DNA of 64,000 nt from Halomonas maura (GCF_030409305.1 NZ_JAUFPQ010000012.1:1-64000), one strand, 5' to 3'. Shown: positions 48,600 through 58,423, counted from the first letter of the stretch. The notes: a model not told the origin generated them from the letters alone. Numbers and translations: made by a program.

Positions 48600-49250
48600 A
48601 TGAGCGAGATGGCCCGACTCGAGCTGGTCGTGGTGCGCCATGGCCTCACCGCCTGGAACCGCGAGCGCCGCTACCAGGGCCAGCGCGACATCCCGATGCT
48701 GCTGCCCGACGCGCTGGCGGACATGGATCGGCTGCGCGACGCCCTGGCGGATATTGCCTTCGACGCCGTCCACTGCAGCGACCTCACCCGCTGTCGCCAG
48801 ACGCTGGCCCATCTTCTGGAAGGAAAAGGGCGGGAGGAGCGCGGGGTGACGCCGCGCTTCGATGCCCGGCTGCGCGAGCTGGACTTCGGCGACTACGAGG
48901 GCCGTACCTGGGCGGCGCTGAAGGACGACCCGGACTATCGGGCCTGGGTAGACAGCCATGGCAGGCGGGCCACACCGGGCGGCGAGTCGGCCGAGGATCT
49001 GTGGGCCCGGCTCTCGGCCTGGCTGCAGGGCGTGCTGGCCGAGGCCAGCGAGTCTGGCCACCGCCGTGTGCTGGCGGTGAGCCATGGGGGCGCGATCCGC
49101 GAGATGCGCCGGCGCCTGGAGGCGGTGGATTTCTGGGACGGGGTGGTCGGCCAGGCACAGGGCCGCCGTTTCGTCTTCATTCGTCAGGGGGGCGACTGGC
49201 AATGCAGCTGTTCATCGGCGGTGCCTGCGCCGGCAAGCGCGACACCGTAG
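48600..49250 (+). CDS. cobC: Histidine-phosphatase family protein, probable alpha-ribazole phosphatase CobC
   Basis: 216 residues of the phosphoglycerate-mutase-like fold. VVRHGLTAWNRERRYQGQ carries the catalytic RHG, and SHGGAIREM the second histidine. It would dephosphorylate alpha-ribazole or cobalamin 5'-phosphate; this substrate is inferred from position in the cob operon. The ATG at 48600 follows GGGGCGAGG. Its last 49 nt overlap the second CobU-like gene. Confidence 0.85.
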   Translation: MSEMARLELVVVRHGLTAWNRERRYQGQRDIPMLLPDALADMDRLRDALADIAFDAVHCSDLTRCRQTLAHLLEGKGREERGVTPRFDARLRELDFGDYEGRTWAALKDDPDYRAWVDSHGRRATPGGESAEDLWARLSAWLQGVLAEASESGHRRVLAVSHGGAIREMRRRLEAVDFWDGVVGQAQGRRFVFIRQGGDWQCSCSSAVPAPASATP

Positions 49251-49654
49251 CGGCGCGTTTCCCGGATGCCGTCTGGTATCGGGTGGACGAGGCCGGGCCG
49301 GAAGGCTGGCGGGATCACCTGAGCCCGGCGGTGTCCCTGGTCCTCACCGGCTGGGTCGACTGGCTTGCCCGAGCCCTGGCCGAGGCGCCCGACGACGATC
49401 GGCTGCGCGGGAGACTGGCCGACGAGCTGGCGGCGATCGGCGAGGTCGAGCGCCAGACGGGCGGCGAGGTCGTGCTGATCGTGCCGGAGATGGGCCGCGG
49501 GATCGTGCCGATGGCGGCGGAGGATCGCCGCCTGCGCGACCTGGCCGGCTGGCTGGCCCAGGACGCCGCGGCCCATGCCGAGGCGGTCTGGTACGTGCGC
49601 CACGGGCTGGTGCGTTGCCTGCGCCAGGTCAAGCCCGCGGGGCATGCGCGTTGA
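49202..49654 (+). CDS. Second, divergent CobU-like protein
   Basis: 150 residues. The N-terminus has a P-loop-like GGACAGKR (6-13), in which Arg replaces the usual Ser/Thr. The DCLTLWL block and the guanylation-histidine segment of CobU are missing. In contrast, VPEMGRGIVPMAAEDRRLRD closely matches the NEVGxGIVP region of true CobU, which the full-length CobU upstream lacks. It may therefore complement the other CobU as a heteromer, or be a degenerate copy. It overlaps cobC. Confidence 0.75.
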   Translation: MQLFIGGACAGKRDTVAARFPDAVWYRVDEAGPEGWRDHLSPAVSLVLTGWVDWLARALAEAPDDDRLRGRLADELAAIGEVERQTGGEVVLIVPEMGRGIVPMAAEDRRLRDLAGWLAQDAAAHAEAVWYVRHGLVRCLRQVKPAGHAR

Positions 49655-49687
49655 CGCCCCCACAGCCGGTTGCTAGCTTACGGCCAC

Positions 49688-49880
49688 TCTCAGGTGACCC
49701 AGGCCCCGACAAGAAGGGCCGGGATGAAACGGGAAGTCGGTGACGCGCTCAGCCAGTCCGACGCTGCCCCCGCAACGGTGATCGAGTCAAGGACCGCCAT
49801 TCGCCACTGTGCCCGGCACGGGAAGGCGGCGGTCCCGAGGCGCCAGCGCCTCCCTCGTCAGCCCGGAGACCGGCCTGTGA
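49688..49880 (+). promoter_or_regulatory. Cobalamin (AdoCbl) riboswitch before btuB
   Basis: The classical B12-riboswitch blocks appear in order: CAGGTGACC, GGGATGAAACGGGAAGTCGGTG, the core GACGCTGCCCCCGCAACGGT, and the B12 box CAGCCCGGAGACCGGCC ending about 49877. It lies 146 nt before the btuB ATG. With corrinoid bound it should block btuB translation or transcription. Confidence 0.92.
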
Positions 49881-50025
49881 GCGCATGCCTGGACAGCGGA
49901 GGGCGAACCGAGGGCAGGGCGACTCGCCGTGAACCTGGCGCCGATGATCCCGCCCCGCAGCCCCTCCCGCCCGGCCTTCGAGGGTTCATGCCGCACGGGT
50001 GCGTGCGGCCCTGGGAAACACGATC

Positions 50026-51846
50026 ATGACCACACCGCTCTTCCGCCGTCGGGGCCTGGCCGCCCTGTGCCTGGTCGCGGCGCCGCTGGCCGGCGCCGCC
50101 GAGACCGACGACAGTGTCACCGAGACCGCGCTGCGCCTCGACCCGCTGGTGGTCTCGGCGACCCTCGCCCCCCGGACCACCAGCGAGTCGCTGGCCTCGG
50201 TCACCGTCCTCGACGAGGCGGCGCTGCGCCGCCAGGATCCCACGGCCATCACCGACATCCTGCGCGCCCAGCCCGGCGTGGATGTCACCACCAACGGCAG
50301 CTTCGGCAAGACCAGCAGCATCTTCCTGCGCGGCACCGGCAGCGAGTCGACGCTGCTGATGATCGACGGCATCCGGCTGCGCTCCGCCACCGCCGGCGGC
50401 CCGGCCTGGCAGTTCCTGGAGCCGCGGATGTTCGAGCGCGTCGAGGTGGTACGGGGGCCGCGGGGCAGCCTCTACGGCGCCGACGCCGTGGGCGGGGTGG
50501 TGCAGTTGTTCACTCCCGAGGGACAGGGCGGGCCCTCGCCGAGCATCACCCTGGGCGGCGGCAGCTTCGATAGCCGCCGGGCCAGCGCCTCGCTGTCGGG
50601 CAGCGAGGGGGGCACCCGCTACGCCTTCTCGGCCAGCCATTTCGCCACCGAGGGCACCGAGGTCGTCGAGGGAGAGGGCGACAAGGGCTATGACAACACC
50701 ACCGGCTTCGCGCGGCTCTCGCACACCTTCGCGGACGGTGCCGAGGTCGGCGTGCTCGCGCTGCGCGCCCGGGGCAACACCGAGTTCGTCGGCGGCGACA
50801 GCGATTTCGTCCAGCAGGTGGCCGGCCTCTACGGCGAGCTGCCGGTGACCGACGCCTGGACCAGCCGCCTGACCCTCAGTGAGGCCCGCGACGAGAGCGA
50901 CAACACCGATGCCTTCGGCGATTCCGTGATCGATACGCGCACCCACACCGCGCGCTGGGAGAACACCCTCGCGCTCGGCCCCCACGAGCTGGTCGCCGGT
51001 GCCGAATACAGCGAGGACGAGGTCACCGGCACCACCGCCTTCACCGAGACGAAGCGTGACAACGTCGCCGCCTTCGCCCAGGCGCTGATGGACTTCTCGC
51101 CATTCTCCGTCCAGGCCGGCCTGCGCCACGACGACAACGAGGCCTTCGGCGAGGAAGTCACCGGCAGCCTGGCGCTGGGCTACGACCTCGACGACCATCA
51201 CACCCTGCGGGCCAGCTACGGCACGGCCTTCCGGGCGCCCACCTTCAACGAGCTCTACTGGCCCGGCTTCGGCAACCCGGATCTCGATCCGGAGCGTTCC
51301 GAGACCGTCGAGCTGGGCCTGCGCGGCCAGTTCGGCAAGGGCTTCTGGGACCTGGCGGTCTACCGCACCGAGGTCGACGACCTGATCGCCAATACCCTGG
51401 TCGATGGCCGCTTCGCCCCCTTCAACGTCGACCAGGCCCGCATCCGCGGGGTGGAGCTCGCCACCGGTGCCGAGGTGCTGGACTGGACCCTGCGCGCGGC
51501 GCTGAGCTATGTCGACCCGGAGGACCGCGAGACCGGCAACCGCCTGGTGCGCCGGGCCTCGCGCAGCCTGCGGCTGGATGCCGACCGCACGCTGGGCGAC
51601 TGGACCCTCGGCGGTTCCCTGATCGCCCAGGGCCAGCGCTACAACGACGCCGCCAACGACGAGCGGCTGCCCGGCTTCGGCATCGTCAACCTGCGGGCCG
51701 GCTGGCAGTTCGCGCCGCTGTGGTCGACGCGGCTGACGCTGGAGAACGTCCTCGACCGGGACGTGGTCACGGCCCGCGACTTCAGCGGCCGCGACTACCT
51801 GAATGCCGGTCGCGCCGCCTTCCTCAGCGTGCGCTTCGGCGAGTGA
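50026..51846 (+). CDS. btuB: TonB-dependent vitamin B12 receptor BtuB
   Basis: Outer-membrane receptor of 606 residues with a signal peptide of about 25 residues. A TonB-box-like LDPLVVSA segment follows. The plug domain (about 45-160) contains DILRAQPGVDVTTNG and VEVVRGPRGSLYGADAVGG. A 22-strand barrel ends in aromatic VRFGE. The riboswitch upstream confirms the B12 link. GTG at 49999 is an alternative start. Its stop overlaps the btuF start. Confidence 0.95.
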   Translation: MTTPLFRRRGLAALCLVAAPLAGAAETDDSVTETALRLDPLVVSATLAPRTTSESLASVTVLDEAALRRQDPTAITDILRAQPGVDVTTNGSFGKTSSIFLRGTGSESTLLMIDGIRLRSATAGGPAWQFLEPRMFERVEVVRGPRGSLYGADAVGGVVQLFTPEGQGGPSPSITLGGGSFDSRRASASLSGSEGGTRYAFSASHFATEGTEVVEGEGDKGYDNTTGFARLSHTFADGAEVGVLALRARGNTEFVGGDSDFVQQVAGLYGELPVTDAWTSRLTLSEARDESDNTDAFGDSVIDTRTHTARWENTLALGPHELVAGAEYSEDEVTGTTAFTETKRDNVAAFAQALMDFSPFSVQAGLRHDDNEAFGEEVTGSLALGYDLDDHHTLRASYGTAFRAPTFNELYWPGFGNPDLDPERSETVELGLRGQFGKGFWDLAVYRTEVDDLIANTLVDGRFAPFNVDQARIRGVELATGAEVLDWTLRAALSYVDPEDRETGNRLVRRASRSLRLDADRTLGDWTLGGSLIAQGQRYNDAANDERLPGFGIVNLRAGWQFAPLWSTRLTLENVLDRDVVTARDFSGRDYLNAGRAAFLSVRFGE

Positions 51847-52745
51847 TGATCAGGCGCCGTCGCGGTCTCTGGATGGCGACCCTGGCCCTGTGGCTCGGGG
51901 TCGGCCTGCCTGGCGCGGCCCGGGCCGAGGTCTGCGTCAGCGACGACGCCGGCCGCGAGGTCTGCCTGGACGCCCCGGCCCGGCGCATCGTCGCGCTCTC
52001 GCCCGGTGTCACCGAGCTGCTGTTCGCCGCCGGCGCCGGCGAGCGCCTGGTCGGGGCGGTCAGCTTCAGCGACTATCCGCCCGCGGCCCGGGCGCTGCCC
52101 CGGGTCGGCAGCTACGACCGCCTCGACCTCGAGGCCCTGCTGGCCCTGACGCCCGACCTGGTGGTGGCCTGGGCCGGCGGCAATCCCCGCGAGCAGGTCG
52201 ACCGCCTGGCGGCGCTCGGCCTGCCGGTCTTCTTCTCCGACGCCGGCGACTTCGCCGCCATCGCCTCGAGCCTGGAGCGCCTCGGCGTCCTGGCCGGCAG
52301 CGAGGCGGCGGGGCGGGCCGCGGCGACGCGGCTGCGCGGCGAGGTGGCCGAGTTGCGCGCACGCTATGCCGATGCCGCTGCGGTACCGGTCTTCTACCAG
52401 GTCTGGGAGCAGCCGCTGATGACCGTCAACGGCGAGCACTGGATCAGCCGGGCTTTGGCGCTGTGCGGCGGCGACAACCCGTTCGCCGGGGAGGCGCCGC
52501 TGGTACCACGCATCGGCGTCGAGGCGGTGCTGGCCCGGGACCCCGAGGTCATCGTCACCGGCGGCATGGGCAAGGCCGATTCCAGCTGGCTCGAGGCCTG
52601 GCGCGCCTTTCCCGAGCTGACCGCGGTGCGCCGCGACAACCTCTTCGTCGTCGACCCGGACCTGGTCCAGCGCGCCACGCCGCGGCTGGTGCAGGGCACC
52701 CGGGCGCTCTGCGCCCATCTGGAGACGGCCCGTGAACGGCGCTAG
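51846..52745 (+). CDS. btuF: Periplasmic cobalamin-binding protein BtuF
   Basis: 299 residues. Signal peptide about 1-26. A class III binding protein with RRIVALSPGVTELLFAAGAG, VVAWAGGNPREQV and PVFYQVWEQPLMTVNGEHW, the last being close to the BtuF cobalamin-contact region. The ATG overlaps the btuB stop by one base. It shares 14 nt with btuC. Confidence 0.92.
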   Translation: MIRRRRGLWMATLALWLGVGLPGAARAEVCVSDDAGREVCLDAPARRIVALSPGVTELLFAAGAGERLVGAVSFSDYPPAARALPRVGSYDRLDLEALLALTPDLVVAWAGGNPREQVDRLAALGLPVFFSDAGDFAAIASSLERLGVLAGSEAAGRAAATRLRGEVAELRARYADAAAVPVFYQVWEQPLMTVNGEHWISRALALCGGDNPFAGEAPLVPRIGVEAVLARDPEVIVTGGMGKADSSWLEAWRAFPELTAVRRDNLFVVDPDLVQRATPRLVQGTRALCAHLETARERR

Positions 52746-53730
52746 GGTACTGCGCTCGTCGCCGCGACTGCGGGGGCCGCTAGTGTGGCTGGCCCTGGCC
52801 GCGCTGCTGTCGCAGCTCCTCGCCCTGGCCCTCGGCAGCGTCGCCCTGAGCCCCGGCGAGCTGGTCGCGGTGCTGGCCGGCGACGGCGAGGCCCTGCACC
52901 GCACCCTGCTGCTGGAGCTGCGCCTGCCCCGGGCGCTGGCGGCCTTCGGCACCGGTGCGCTGCTGGCGATGGCCGGGGCGCTGATGCAGATCCTGTTGCG
53001 CAATCCGCTGGCCGACCCCTATGTGCTGGGGCTCTCCGGGGGCGCCTCGGTGGCGGCGCTGGCCGCCATGCTCGCCGGCTGGGGGATGGCGCTGGTCTCC
53101 GGGGCGGCCTTCGCCGGGGCGCTCGCCTCGACGCTGATCGTCTTCGGCCTGGCCCATGGCGGCGGCAGCTGGACGCCCACCCGGCTGCTGCTCACCGGGG
53201 TGGTGATGGCCGCGGGGTGGGGCGCGCTGATCACCTTCCTGCTGGCGGTGAGCCCGGTGGAACGGCTGCCCGGCATGCTCTACTGGCTGATGGGCGATCT
53301 GGCCTACGCGGGCAGCCCCTGGCCGGTGCTGTCGGTGGCCGCGCTCGGCCTGGCCGTCGTGCTGCCGCTGGGGCGCACGCTCAACGTGCTGGCCCGGGGC
53401 GGGCTGCAGGCCGCCGCCCTGGGCGTGGCGGTGCGGCCGCTGGAGTGGACCCTCTACCTGCTGGCCAGCCTGGTCACCGCGGTGGCGGTGACCACCGCCG
53501 GCAGCGTCGGCTTCGTCGGCCTGATGGTGCCGCACATGCTGCGCCTGCGGCTCGGCAACGACCAGCGGCGGATCCTGCCGGCGAGCCTCCTGGCCGGCGG
53601 CACCCTGCTGACCCTGGCCGATACCCTGGCGCGTACCCTGATCGCGCCGCAGCAGCTGCCGGTGGGCGTGATCACGGCGCTGCTCGGGGTGCCGACCTTC
53701 CTCTATCTGCTGCAGCGGAGCCAGCGATGA
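52732..53730 (+). CDS. btuC: Cobalamin ABC transporter permease BtuC
   Basis: 332 residues, about ten membrane segments, FecCD family. Conserved blocks are [39 protein letters not shown] and VGFVGLMVPHMLRL, the latter near the ATPase-docking site. The GTG start at 52732 lies inside btuF. Overlaps btuD by 4 nt. Confidence 0.93.
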   Translation: MNGARVLRSSPRLRGPLVWLALAALLSQLLALALGSVALSPGELVAVLAGDGEALHRTLLLELRLPRALAAFGTGALLAMAGALMQILLRNPLADPYVLGLSGGASVAALAAMLAGWGMALVSGAAFAGALASTLIVFGLAHGGGSWTPTRLLLTGVVMAAGWGALITFLLAVSPVERLPGMLYWLMGDLAYAGSPWPVLSVAALGLAVVLPLGRTLNVLARGGLQAAALGVAVRPLEWTLYLLASLVTAVAVTTAGSVGFVGLMVPHMLRLRLGNDQRRILPASLLAGGTLLTLADTLARTLIAPQQLPVGVITALLGVPTFLYLLQRSQR

Positions 53731-54509
53731 GCGGCCTGGCAGCGCGGGGCCTGATCGCCAAGGGGCTGGTCATCGACGTGCCGGGGCGCCCGGATGGCCG
53801 GCCGCTCGATCTCGCCGTCGCCCCCGGCCAGCGCTGGGGGGTGCTGGGGCCCAACGGCGCGGGCAAGACCACCCTGCTGCATACCCTGGCCGGGCTGCGT
53901 CCGCCGCGGGCCGGGGAGGTGAGCCTCGACGGGCGAGCGCTGGCCCGCTGGCGGCGCCGCGCGCTGGCTCGACGGCTGGGGGTGGTCTTCCAGGAGCGCC
54001 ACGACGACTTCCCGGCCACGGTACGCGAGACCGCGCTGATCGGCCGCCATCCCTTCCTCTCGCCCTGGCGGCAGGAGGGTCCCGAGGACCTCGCCCGCGC
54101 GGACGACGCCCTGGCCCGGTTGGAGCTCTCCCATCTCGCCGAGCGGGAGCTCGCGACCCTCTCCGGCGGCGAGCGCCAGCGGGTCAGCCTGGCCACGGTG
54201 CTGACCCAGGCGCCGGATATCTGGCTCGCCGATGAGCCCACCAACCACCTCGATCTCCACCATCAGGTGGCGGCCATGGCCCTGCTCGCCGGGCAGGCCG
54301 AGCGGGGCCGGGGCGTGATCATGTGCCTGCATGACCTCAATCTGGCGGCCCGCTGGTGCAGCCACCTGCTGCTGCTCTATCCCGACGGCCAGGCCTGCTG
54401 GGGGCCGGCCGAGGCGATGCTGACGCCCGCCGCCCTGGAGCGCCTCTATGACCAGCGGCTGGTCACCGCCTGGCTGGATGGCGCCCCCGTCTTCGTACCC
54501 GCGAGGTGA
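53727..54509 (+). CDS. btuD: Cobalamin ABC transporter ATP-binding protein BtuD
   Basis: 260 residues with Walker A GPNGAGKT (about 41-48), signature LSGGERQR, and Walker [17 protein letters not shown] with LHDLNLAARWC. Drives cobalamin import through BtuC with BtuF. It closes the riboswitch-controlled btuB-F-C-D operon. Confidence 0.93.
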   Translation: MSGLAARGLIAKGLVIDVPGRPDGRPLDLAVAPGQRWGVLGPNGAGKTTLLHTLAGLRPPRAGEVSLDGRALARWRRRALARRLGVVFQERHDDFPATVRETALIGRHPFLSPWRQEGPEDLARADDALARLELSHLAERELATLSGGERQRVSLATVLTQAPDIWLADEPTNHLDLHHQVAAMALLAGQAERGRGVIMCLHDLNLAARWCSHLLLLYPDGQACWGPAEAMLTPAALERLYDQRLVTAWLDGAPVFVPAR

Positions 54510-54631
54510 CAGGCAAGGCGCTCCGAGGGGACGGGAGCCGGCCCCGGGGGAGAGGAGAGCGCCTGCCACCGACCGTTAGCCGTCGGGAAAACCGTCTAAG
54601 CTCCACACAATAATCGGCGACGGGGAACGCG

Positions 54632-56536
54632 ATGGAGGTTACCAGCCTGATCAGTACCGATACGGTCTGCCTGCGCCTGCAGGGACACACCAAGTCCGAG
54701 ATTCTCGACGAGCTGATCGAGGTGCTGACCAAGGCGGGCAAGCTGTTCGATCCGCAAGCGTTCAGGGAGGCGATCCTCGAGCGTGAGGAACAGTTTCCGA
54801 CCGGACTCGAGAACGGCATCGCCATCCCCCATGCGCGCACCGACGCGGTCCGCTCGCCGGCGATCGCGTTGGGCATCGCGGCGGATGGAATCGAGTTCGG
54901 CTCGCTCGACGATCGGCCCAGCCGGATCTTCTTCCTGATTGCCGAAACCGAGGCGGTGGCCGAGGAACATCTGGATATCCTCGCCACGCTGACTCGGCAT
55001 ATGCAGGATTCGCACTTTATTCAGGGCCTGCTGCAGGCGGGCAGCGCCAACGAGGTGCTCGGCCTGATGGCCAGTGACACCCAGGATGCCAACGCCGTCG
55101 AGGCATCCGCCGATGCCGCCGGTCCGGCGCTGCCTCGGGTGGCGGCGGTGACCGGTTGCCCGACCGGCATCGCGCACACCTATATGGCAGCCGATGCGCT
55201 GAAAGTCTGCGCCGAACGGATGGAGCTGCCGATCCGGGTCGAGACCCGCGGCGCCATCGGCGAGCGGGACAGGTTGACCGAGCAGGAGATCGCCGCCGCC
55301 GACGCGATCGTCATCGCCTCCGATACGCGGGTCGATATGGATCGCTTCGCCGGCAAGAAGCTGATCAGGGTGCCGGTACGGGACGCGATCCGCGACCCGA
55401 AGGGACTGCTGGAACGGGCCCTGAGCGGGGAGGCGACGGCCTACGCCGGCGAGGGGAACGATGCCGGGCCGCGGCCGGCCGCGACCCGGCCCGGCATCTA
55501 TCAGCACCTGATGAACGGCGTCTCGAACATGCTGCCGTTCGTCGTCGGCGGCGGCATACTGATCGCGCTCTCCTTCATGTTCGGCGTCGAGGCGTTCGAC
55601 CCGGACAGCCCCAACTACCACCCACTGGCGGCCGCGCTGATGACCCTGGGCGGCAACGAAGGCGCCTTCGGCCTGATGATACCGGTGCTGGCCGCCTTCA
55701 TCGGCATGAGCATCGCCGACCGGCCCGGCTTCATGCCGGCGATGGTCGGCGGCTTCATGGCGGTGCATTCCGGCGGCGGCTTTCTCGGCGGCATGATCGC
55801 CGGCCTGCTGGGGGGCTATCTGATGCTGGCCGTCGGCCATCTCTGCCGCCATCTGCCACGCAGCCTGCAGGGGGTGGAGACGGTGCTGATCTACCCGGTG
55901 ATCGGCCTGCTGCTGACCGGCGGTCTGATGTACCTCCTGCTCATGCCACTGGCCGATATCAACAGCGCGCTGGTGAACTGGCTGGGGGCGCTCGGCATCG
56001 GCAACCTGATCCTGCTGGGCACCTTGCTGGGCGGACTGATGGCGGTGGACCTCGGCGGGCCGGTCAACAAGGCGGCCTACACCTTCGGCATCGCCGCCAT
56101 CGCGGCGGGCAACCATCTACCCCAGGCGGCGGTCATGGCCGGCGGCATGGTGCCGCCGCTGGCGATGGGGCTGGCGACGCTGCTGTTTCGCAGTCGCTTC
56201 GGCGCCAACGAGCGGCGCGCCGGCAAGAGTTGCTTCGTGCTCGGCGCCTCCTTCATCACCGAAGGCGCCATCCCGTTCGCCGCCGCCGACCCGCTCCGGG
56301 TGCTGCCCGCCTGCATCGTCGGCGCGGCGCTGGCGGGCGGTCTGTCGATGTATTTCGGCTGCCAACTGCCGGCCCCCCATGGCGGCGTCTTCGTCATCCC
56401 GCTGGTCGAGCACCCGTTTCACTACCTGTTGGCGATCGCCCTCGGCTCGCTGGCCAGCGCCCTGCTGGTCGGCAGCCTGAAACCGGCCCTCCCCGTCGAC
56501 GTCCGCCTGGACCCGCCTTGTTCATCGGGGCCGTGA
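54632..56536 (+). CDS. Fructose-type PTS system EIIABC component
   Basis: 634 residues in the order EIIA (about 1-150, phospho-His67 in GIAIPHARTD), EIIB (about 168-265, phospho-Cys176 in VTGCPTGIAHTYMAAD) and EIIC (about 290-620; GGGFLGGMIAG, VDLGGPVNKAAYTFG). The single-chain IIABC order matches Bacillus FruA and E. coli MngA; fructose is the likeliest sugar but not proven. No EI, HPr or sugar-phosphate kinase gene is beside it. It sits between two cobalamin/metal transport blocks without an obvious functional link. Confidence 0.88.
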   Translation: MEVTSLISTDTVCLRLQGHTKSEILDELIEVLTKAGKLFDPQAFREAILEREEQFPTGLENGIAIPHARTDAVRSPAIALGIAADGIEFGSLDDRPSRIFFLIAETEAVAEEHLDILATLTRHMQDSHFIQGLLQAGSANEVLGLMASDTQDANAVEASADAAGPALPRVAAVTGCPTGIAHTYMAADALKVCAERMELPIRVETRGAIGERDRLTEQEIAAADAIVIASDTRVDMDRFAGKKLIRVPVRDAIRDPKGLLERALSGEATAYAGEGNDAGPRPAATRPGIYQHLMNGVSNMLPFVVGGGILIALSFMFGVEAFDPDSPNYHPLAAALMTLGGNEGAFGLMIPVLAAFIGMSIADRPGFMPAMVGGFMAVHSGGGFLGGMIAGLLGGYLMLAVGHLCRHLPRSLQGVETVLIYPVIGLLLTGGLMYLLLMPLADINSALVNWLGALGIGNLILLGTLLGGLMAVDLGGPVNKAAYTFGIAAIAAGNHLPQAAVMAGGMVPPLAMGLATLLFRSRFGANERRAGKSCFVLGASFITEGAIPFAAADPLRVLPACIVGAALAGGLSMYFGCQLPAPHGGVFVIPLVEHPFHYLLAIALGSLASALLVGSLKPALPVDVRLDPPCSSGP

Positions 56537-56555
56537 GATGGGCGTGTCCCTGGGT

Positions 56556-57323
56556 TTACAGGGCGTGGCGAAAACGCAGGACGGGGCGGCCCTGCTCGGG
56601 GTCGTCGAGGAGGTCGGCGTGCACGCCGAAGGTGCGCCGCAGCCGCTCTAGGGTCAGTACCTGCCGGGGCGGGCCGATGTCGACCAGGCGTCCGCCCTCC
56701 ATCACGCCGATGCGGTCGCAGTCCATGGCCTGGTCGAGGTCGTGCAGGGCGATGACCACCGTCACCGGCAGCCGCCTGACCAGCCGCAGGATCGACAGCT
56801 GGTGACGAATGTCCAAGTGGTTGGTGGGCTCGTCGAGCAGCAGGGCGCTCGGCTGCTGGGCCAGGGCGCGGGCGATATGCACGCGCTGGCGCTCGCCGCC
56901 GGAGAGCGTGTGCCAGAGGCGGTCCGCCAGAGGCAGCATGTCGACGTCCGCCAGGGCCCGGGTGACGATGGCGTCGTCGCGCTCGGACCACGGGCGCAGC
57001 GGGGAGAGGAAGGGGGTCCGCCCCAGGGCCACCGCCTGGCGTGCCTCGAGGCGGTCGAGGGTGTCCGCCTGCTGCTCGACGAAGGCGATGGCGCGGGCGA
57101 TCTCGTGTCGGCGCATGTCACGCATCGGCCGTCCGTCCGCCAGCACGCGCCCGACCTTCGGCCGGCGCAGCCCGGCCAGCACGCGCAGCAGGGTGGTCTT
57201 GCCCGAGCCGTTGGGGCCGACCAGGCCGAGGGTCTCGCCGGATTCCACCGTCAGGCTGACGTCGTCCAGCAGCCGCTGGCCGTGGACCCGCCAGCCGAGG
57301 TGTTCGGCGCTCAGTCTCATCAT
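56556..57323 (-). CDS. FecE/BtuD-like ABC transporter ATP-binding protein
   Basis: 255 residues with Walker A GPNGSGKT (about 37-44), [30 protein letters not shown] and [12 protein letters not shown]. Iron-chelate, haem or corrinoid importers have this ATPase type. It is the last of three overlapping minus-strand genes (binding protein, permease, ATPase) and is convergent with the PTS gene. The substrate is unknown; see the Zur-like site upstream of the operon. Confidence 0.9.
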   Translation of the reverse strand: MMRLSAEHLGWRVHGQRLLDDVSLTVESGETLGLVGPNGSGKTTLLRVLAGLRRPKVGRVLADGRPMRDMRRHEIARAIAFVEQQADTLDRLEARQAVALGRTPFLSPLRPWSERDDAIVTRALADVDMLPLADRLWHTLSGGERQRVHIARALAQQPSALLLDEPTNHLDIRHQLSILRLVRRLPVTVVIALHDLDQAMDCDRIGVMEGGRLVDIGPPRQVLTLERLRRTFGVHADLLDDPEQGRPVLRFRHAL

Positions 57324-58423
57324 GACCTCGCGCCGCGGATCAGGATCAGGGCGAAGGCCGGCGCCCCGATCAGCGCCGTGACCACCCCGATCGGCAGCAC
57401 CTGGCCGGGCACCAGGATGCGCGAGAGCACGTCCGCGCCGATCAGGAAGACGGCGCCGGCCAGCGCCGATGCCGGCACCAGACGGGTGTGGCGGCTGCCG
57501 ACGAGAAAGCGCATGGCATGGGGGATCACCAGCCCGACGAAGCCGATGGCGCCGACCATGGAGACCATGGCGGCGGTCACCAGCGCCATGGCGGCGATCA
57601 GCACACCCCGCACCCGGCGCACGGGAATGCCCAGCGAGGCGGCGCTGTCGGCGCCGAAGGTGAAGGCATCCAGGGCGCGTCGATACCACAGGCAGATCGC
57701 CAGGCCGGCCAGGGCGGCGGGCAGCCCCAGGGCGACATCGTCCCAGCGCACCCCGGACAGGTTGCCCATCAGCCAGAACATGATGCCGCGGGCCTGCTCG
57801 GCGCTCGCCGACTTGGCGATGATCAGCGCGGTGACGGCGTTGAACAGCTGTGAGCCGGCGATACCGGCGAGGATGATGGCCCCCGCGGCCTGGGTCGCGC
57901 GGCCGCCCCCGGTGCCGCTGCCGGCGGCGTGGGCGAGCAGCACCACCAGGCCGAAGGCCAGGCCCGCCCCGGCGAAGGCGCCGAGCGATAGCGTCAGGGT
58001 GCCGGCGCCGAGCCCGAGGATGGCGACCGACACGGCACCGGTCGAGGCGCCGGCGGAGATCCCCATCAGGAAGGGATCGGCCAGCGGATTGCGCAGCAGC
58101 GCCTGGAGCACGACCCCGGCCAGCGCCAGCCCGGCGCCGCAGCAGGCCGCGAGCAGGGCTCGGCTCAGGCGGTAGCTCCAGATGATGCCGGCATCGATCC
58201 GATCCACCGGGAACTCCGCTCCCCACAGCCGGTTGGCCAGCACCTCGAGGATGGAATCCAGTGGGATCGAGGTCTCGCCGATCGCGGTGCCCGCCATCAC
58301 CGCGAGCAGCAGCAGCAGCGGCGTCAGCCAGCACCAGTGCCACGCCGAGGGCGCTGACCTAGCCGAACGTGTCGGGGCGGCGGCTGCCGTGGCCGACGTC
58401 ATGGATCGAAGAGCGCCGGTCAT
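57320..58423 (-). CDS. FecCD-family ABC transporter permease
   Basis: 367 residues with about ten membrane segments. Typical blocks: [39 protein letters not shown] and [17 protein letters not shown]. The start at 58423 overlaps the binding-protein stop (ATGA); a second ATG at 58402 is possible. Overlaps the ATPase by 4 nt. It is clearly different from the BtuC gene in this window. Confidence 0.9.
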   Translation of the reverse strand: MTGALRSMTSATAAAAPTRSARSAPSAWHWCWLTPLLLLLAVMAGTAIGETSIPLDSILEVLANRLWGAEFPVDRIDAGIIWSYRLSRALLAACCGAGLALAGVVLQALLRNPLADPFLMGISAGASTGAVSVAILGLGAGTLTLSLGAFAGAGLAFGLVVLLAHAAGSGTGGGRATQAAGAIILAGIAGSQLFNAVTALIIAKSASAEQARGIMFWLMGNLSGVRWDDVALGLPAALAGLAICLWYRRALDAFTFGADSAASLGIPVRRVRGVLIAAMALVTAAMVSMVGAIGFVGLVIPHAMRFLVGSRHTRLVPASALAGAVFLIGADVLSRILVPGQVLPIGVVTALIGAPAFALILIRGARS

